From Chondrosia reniformis (lineage: Eukaryota > Porifera > Demospongiae > Chondrillida > Chondrillidae), in the NCBI GenBank assembly GCA_947172415.1, contig OX359194.1, positions 2,790,001-2,854,000 of the forward strand: a DNA stretch of 64,000 bases. The letters run 5' to 3'. Position 1 is the first letter of the stretch. Every line of letters begins with the position of its first letter. Shown in pieces: positions 60,178 to 64,000 of this stretch. The notes under the pieces were generated by a model. It was not told the DNA's origin and searched no databases. It worked only from the letters and a program-made list of their open reading frames with translations. The position numbers and the translations under genes were made by a program.

Positions 60178-63100
60178 GTAAGCCTTTGTGTGTGTTTGAA
60201 TTGTTACACATAATTTTCACTTGTTATGGACTTATTCATAGCTATACAGTAGTTACAACTTAATTGTGCAGTACCTAGTTCCAGGTGTTACATGTGTTAT
60301 AAGGATACATAAAGAGGAATAACTATGAGTAGTCAGCTTTGAGTGAAGGATAATTTGGGGTTGCCTTTGACTTAAAAGTAATACATACGTATGTACGTAG
60401 ATTGAGTTTATTGCATTCCAAATTATTATCTCTTCCTTGCCTTATTTTCTCTTGAGGCAAAATGAGATGTCCCATCAGTAATGATAGAACATTGTGATCA
60501 CAAACAGTTTTGTAGAAGGCACCCTCCTCTATAATGTGTTTCATAACCAGCCTATATTCCATACTCTTGCCCCTTTTAAGTGTATCATATCAATTGTAAT
60601 ATTTTACCCTATGGTACATTAAGTTTGATAACAGATTAGTAACAGACTCTATCAAGAGTACATAAGAGATAAGAATGTACATCCTCACATATAAACAGCA
60701 TTTTTCTAAAATGACGTACGTACATATTAACATGACACATGTAAGTTACATAGTAATGATATTGATGTATGTGTCACATGTAAGCATAGTACCAATATTG
60801 ATATTGCCTTAAGTAGGAATATTAATATACGTAGTTTCCATACCTACGTACTTGTCACGTGTTAATATGTAGTTTTTTGGAAAATGCCATACAACGTACA
60901 GATATGTAGTTGCACGCTTTTATCGTTTATGTTCTGTTGACTGTACTGAATGCTCTAGTCATAACAAATACAGCTATAAACCCACTTTACTGTAGTTATT
61001 AAATTTCCTTTATGTTCTGTATTGTTGATGGTCTTTCCTATTTAAAGAATGCCTTTCCTAGGAGGGTGTACTTTCAATGTAAGACCGTTTGTTGTGACAC
61101 TCTCAATCTCCCTTATTACTCACTTACATATAGTACTTTCGGAATGTGTCAAAACTACCCTTCAATGTACGTATATTGCAGTGCTCATTGCATGTCTAAT
61201 TCTGTAAGCATTTGGCTTCATAAAATAAAGAAATGACAATAGGAGAACCATCATCTCAATATAGTAAATAATGTGGAACATTTATATTTTTTATTTTTAT
61301 TATTTATTAAAGTGACACGTGCTGGAAGGGTACTAGCCCATGAGTCACAAAATTACATTAAATTAAGAAGAAAAATAATACGATCTGCCCTCGTTCAATT
61401 ATAAGTTATCTATGTATATCTACAATCAGTTGTAATGTTTCTTCAATCCTTCATGTACAGGCTATAGGGTTTCAGTGTCTACGTTCCTCTTATTTAAGCC
61501 TTCCATGCTAGTCCAGTCCAATCAGAAATATCTGAAGGCTTAAAGACTGAGATGATTTATATATACGTACATACCTACGTATACTGTAAGTGTATGTAAA
61601 TGGAATTTGCTTTGTAATGGCCAGCCTGTTATATTTTTCATATTGGCATCTTTAATATAACAAATGTTCAGAAAATAGTATCATCTCTTTGAACATAGGC
61701 ACTGGCTCAGTGTACGCACTCTGACTGTAGTTGAACATTCACAGTGGCCAGTTGGGTGGCCTACGTACGTACATACATACATATAAAGACCTCATGCAAC
61801 AACACATCTCACTTAGCCCCAAATACGTAGATTTTGAAAGAAAAAGCCTAAATGTCCATTTACAACTTAATTTTATGAGACATAACAAAAGCACCAGTAA
61901 AAAACAAAATTAAAAGTTTAAAATACTTTTTTGAGTGGCAAAGAGGTAATTTATGTAGTTTCCATTAAATTGATTTTAGTTCATATGTACGTACGTACGT
62001 ATGTAGCTGCTTGCACTTATCAGGAGGCATGAGAGGGCGGGTAAATCCAGAGTCTAATAACTTTGGTAGCTTGTTTCTCTAAAACATGAGATCCTAGCTC
62101 CTTCTGTTGTGACTGTAGCTAGCACAAGAAGGGATGCTTATATATATACGAACGTACGTATGTGCGTACCTATGTACGTACATCCATTGGTTTAATGTGC
62201 ATTCACTTAGTATGCTTTATGTACATATGTACATACGTATGCATCCTTATACATACACACACTGTATACATATGAATTAAGGAAGTTAATTGTATTTTTC
62301 CTGTGCAATTGCTATAATGGAGAAATAATGGATATACGTATCACTAGAAAGTATTATGCCGACCATCCAAGTCACCAAAATATTATTTTAGCAGCAGGAC
62401 TGAAGTGGTAATAATGGCAACCAGTTAACTCCCTTGTTTCATTATGAGCGCTTAGTCTCACTTAGATCTCCGCCTTCACTTACTATGAAACCACAAGTGT
62501 TTCACTTGTGGTGGGTAAATACGTTGAAGGCAGTCATCCAAATTCACCACCAAAGTGTAATACATGGATGAGCCCAAACATCTGTTTGTGATTCTTAGGT
62601 AACTGGCAGACCATTACTGGTTGTCATTAATGGAACTTTAGTCCCCAGGACCATCTGTGGTCACTTGGCTGGTCAGTTAATATTTTCTAGTGATTAAATC
62701 TATTCTCCATGTTTGTAATATGTATGTATTTATACCTAACACCTTGAGGATCCTTTTGTTGTATGCACTGTAAAGGCCCAGGAATGTTTTATATACATAC
62801 GTATGTACGTACACTTGTTAACGATGTACACTACAATGTTTCTCTGTTACTCCTATTAACTGATTTTAGTTCAATCGCTAATACATCACTTTGAACACAA
62901 TAAAGTATGTAAAGCAATAGATGTGGAAATGTATGGCTTCATTGACTGTTTGTACAGTCATTTTTAAACTGAAAATAGAACAGAAATAATGGAGGTCATT
63001 TATTATGCTCTTTATGTTGAGGATAGATTTTTGGGAGCTACAGCAACCCTTATTGGCTCAGTGATTCAATAAGGATTGCTGACTCTCAAGAATCCTGTCT

Positions 63101-64000
63101 GTCTTCAACATAACAAATAAGAGAGTACGTACATAAGTGTCCGCTTACAAATACATATTACATTTTATAGCGAAATATTAGGATAGAGTAAATTCACATC
63201 ACCATTGTTTAGAATATTTGAACCAACGTACGTTCGTATGTACATACGTACATGTGTATGTACATAATATATATACGTATTTATATGTAGTATGAGTACC
63301 GTAATTTGGGAAATTTTCATTGTTAGAATATTTTCATGGTTGGCCCAAACCATGGAAATTTGTCAAACCAAATTTTCGATCGTTCATTTGTTTGTGTGAA
63401 TCAAGAAGTGCAGTTGGTTTAGACCAGGAAAATATTTCAAAATTTATCGCATGAAAATTTCCACTCACGTAAATTTCCTGAATTACAGTAAATGATCAAA
63501 TACGTATGTATGTAATAAGCATTTATGTATATGTAGTCCTTAATAAGAAGTCTAGGATATGTTTTAGCTTTTTCCATTCAATTGCTTCATGAGCCTAATA
63601 TGAATATCAACCGTATACCTACATACAGTTTATCTCATTCTTGCATTTGTATTAGCATAAATACGTACATACATATGTATGTACTTTGTTTGTGTACTCT
63701 GTACTCTGTGGCAAGGAAATATTCAAAACTACCACATTTGTAGGAATTTCATCCAAACTATGCATTTAAAACCCCGCCTCTCATATATAACATTCCATGT
63801 TACCGAAGGCACCATTTTCCTATAAATATGGTCGACATCAGTATGAGGCCAGGAAAAGGATTCTTACCTGCGTATAGCTCAGTATTCACTTTCATCTAGT
63901 GGACCACACGTAAAATGCACATACATACATTGGATATGCAGTAAACTCCTCTTCTTTGTATAGCATTGGGATTAGCATCGGAAATCTACGTATGCAGTTA
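60178..64000. other. Gene-free stretch with short repeats
   Basis: No exon was recognised with confidence. It carries many tacgtacgta-type runs (for example near 60718, 61757, 61985, 62150, 62810, 63230). It could be intron of the candidate gene at 59295. Confidence 0.4.
63299..63488. mobile_element. MITE with TA flanks (190 bp)
   Basis: The left end ccgtaatttgggaaatttt and right end aaatttcctgaattacag are inverted repeats with few differences, and further inner words (gaaaattttcat/atgaaaatttcc) also pair. TA flanks both sides (63297-63298 and 63489-63490), consistent with a Tc1/mariner-type insertion. Confidence 0.65.

Overview
The window is animal nuclear DNA: AT-rich, with short phase-consistent GT-AG introns, metazoan gene families and many small repeats. 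Short-chain collagens with a YVRWG-type C-terminal domain (the sponge collagen C4 type), a receptor tyrosine phosphatase and a death-domain exon point to a demosponge. Amphimedon queenslandica or a close relative is my best guess, from gene content only.

Layout. 0-3.3 kb: two tandem minus-strand genes for membrane-anchored short-chain collagens with a shared upstream block. 4.3-5.8 kb: the 3' half of a GRWD1-like WD40 gene, plus strand. 7.8-13.0, 26.1-30.3 and 30.3-34.8 kb: three copies of one module, a secreted short-chain collagen gene converging on a gene for a chymotrypsin-fold protease homologue. The last two copies are in direct tandem; the first is inverted. All three protease homologues are broken, as is one of the three collagens. 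A piggyBac-type non-autonomous element sits in the first copy, and the other two copies preserve its empty site. 15.8-25.7 kb: a complete 22-exon receptor protein tyrosine phosphatase, in the spacer between the inverted copies.

35-42.5 kb: tandem repeats of the 3' end of the spliceosomal Sm protein gene SNRPE, giving three identical terminal exons, invaded by short transposons, one forming a 175-bp-arm palindrome; the rest of SNRPE follows on the minus strand. 42.8-48.7 kb: a complete STK33-like kinase on the plus strand, divergent from SNRPE. 49.6-52.8 kb: a fused two-domain dCMP-deaminase-type gene whose first domain has lost its catalytic and zinc residues. 53.3-58.3 kb: a two-pass membrane protein, then acidic-region and death-domain exons that may belong to it. 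58.5-59.2 kb: another palindromic mobile element. 59.3-60.2 kb: possible first exons of an unrecognised gene. 60.2-64 kb: no gene recognised.

How the genes relate. The housekeeping genes (GRWD1, SNRPE, STK33, deaminase) look independent. The collagens form one local family with two designs, type II membrane-anchored and secreted; both carry a basic proprotein-convertase-type site before the triple-helical region, so both could release a processed collagen into the matrix. The protease homologues travelled with the secreted collagens, but their shared ancestor already lacked the usual catalytic His and Ser. Exon boundaries were derived by hand from splice signals, reading phase and family similarity. 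No database search was run.
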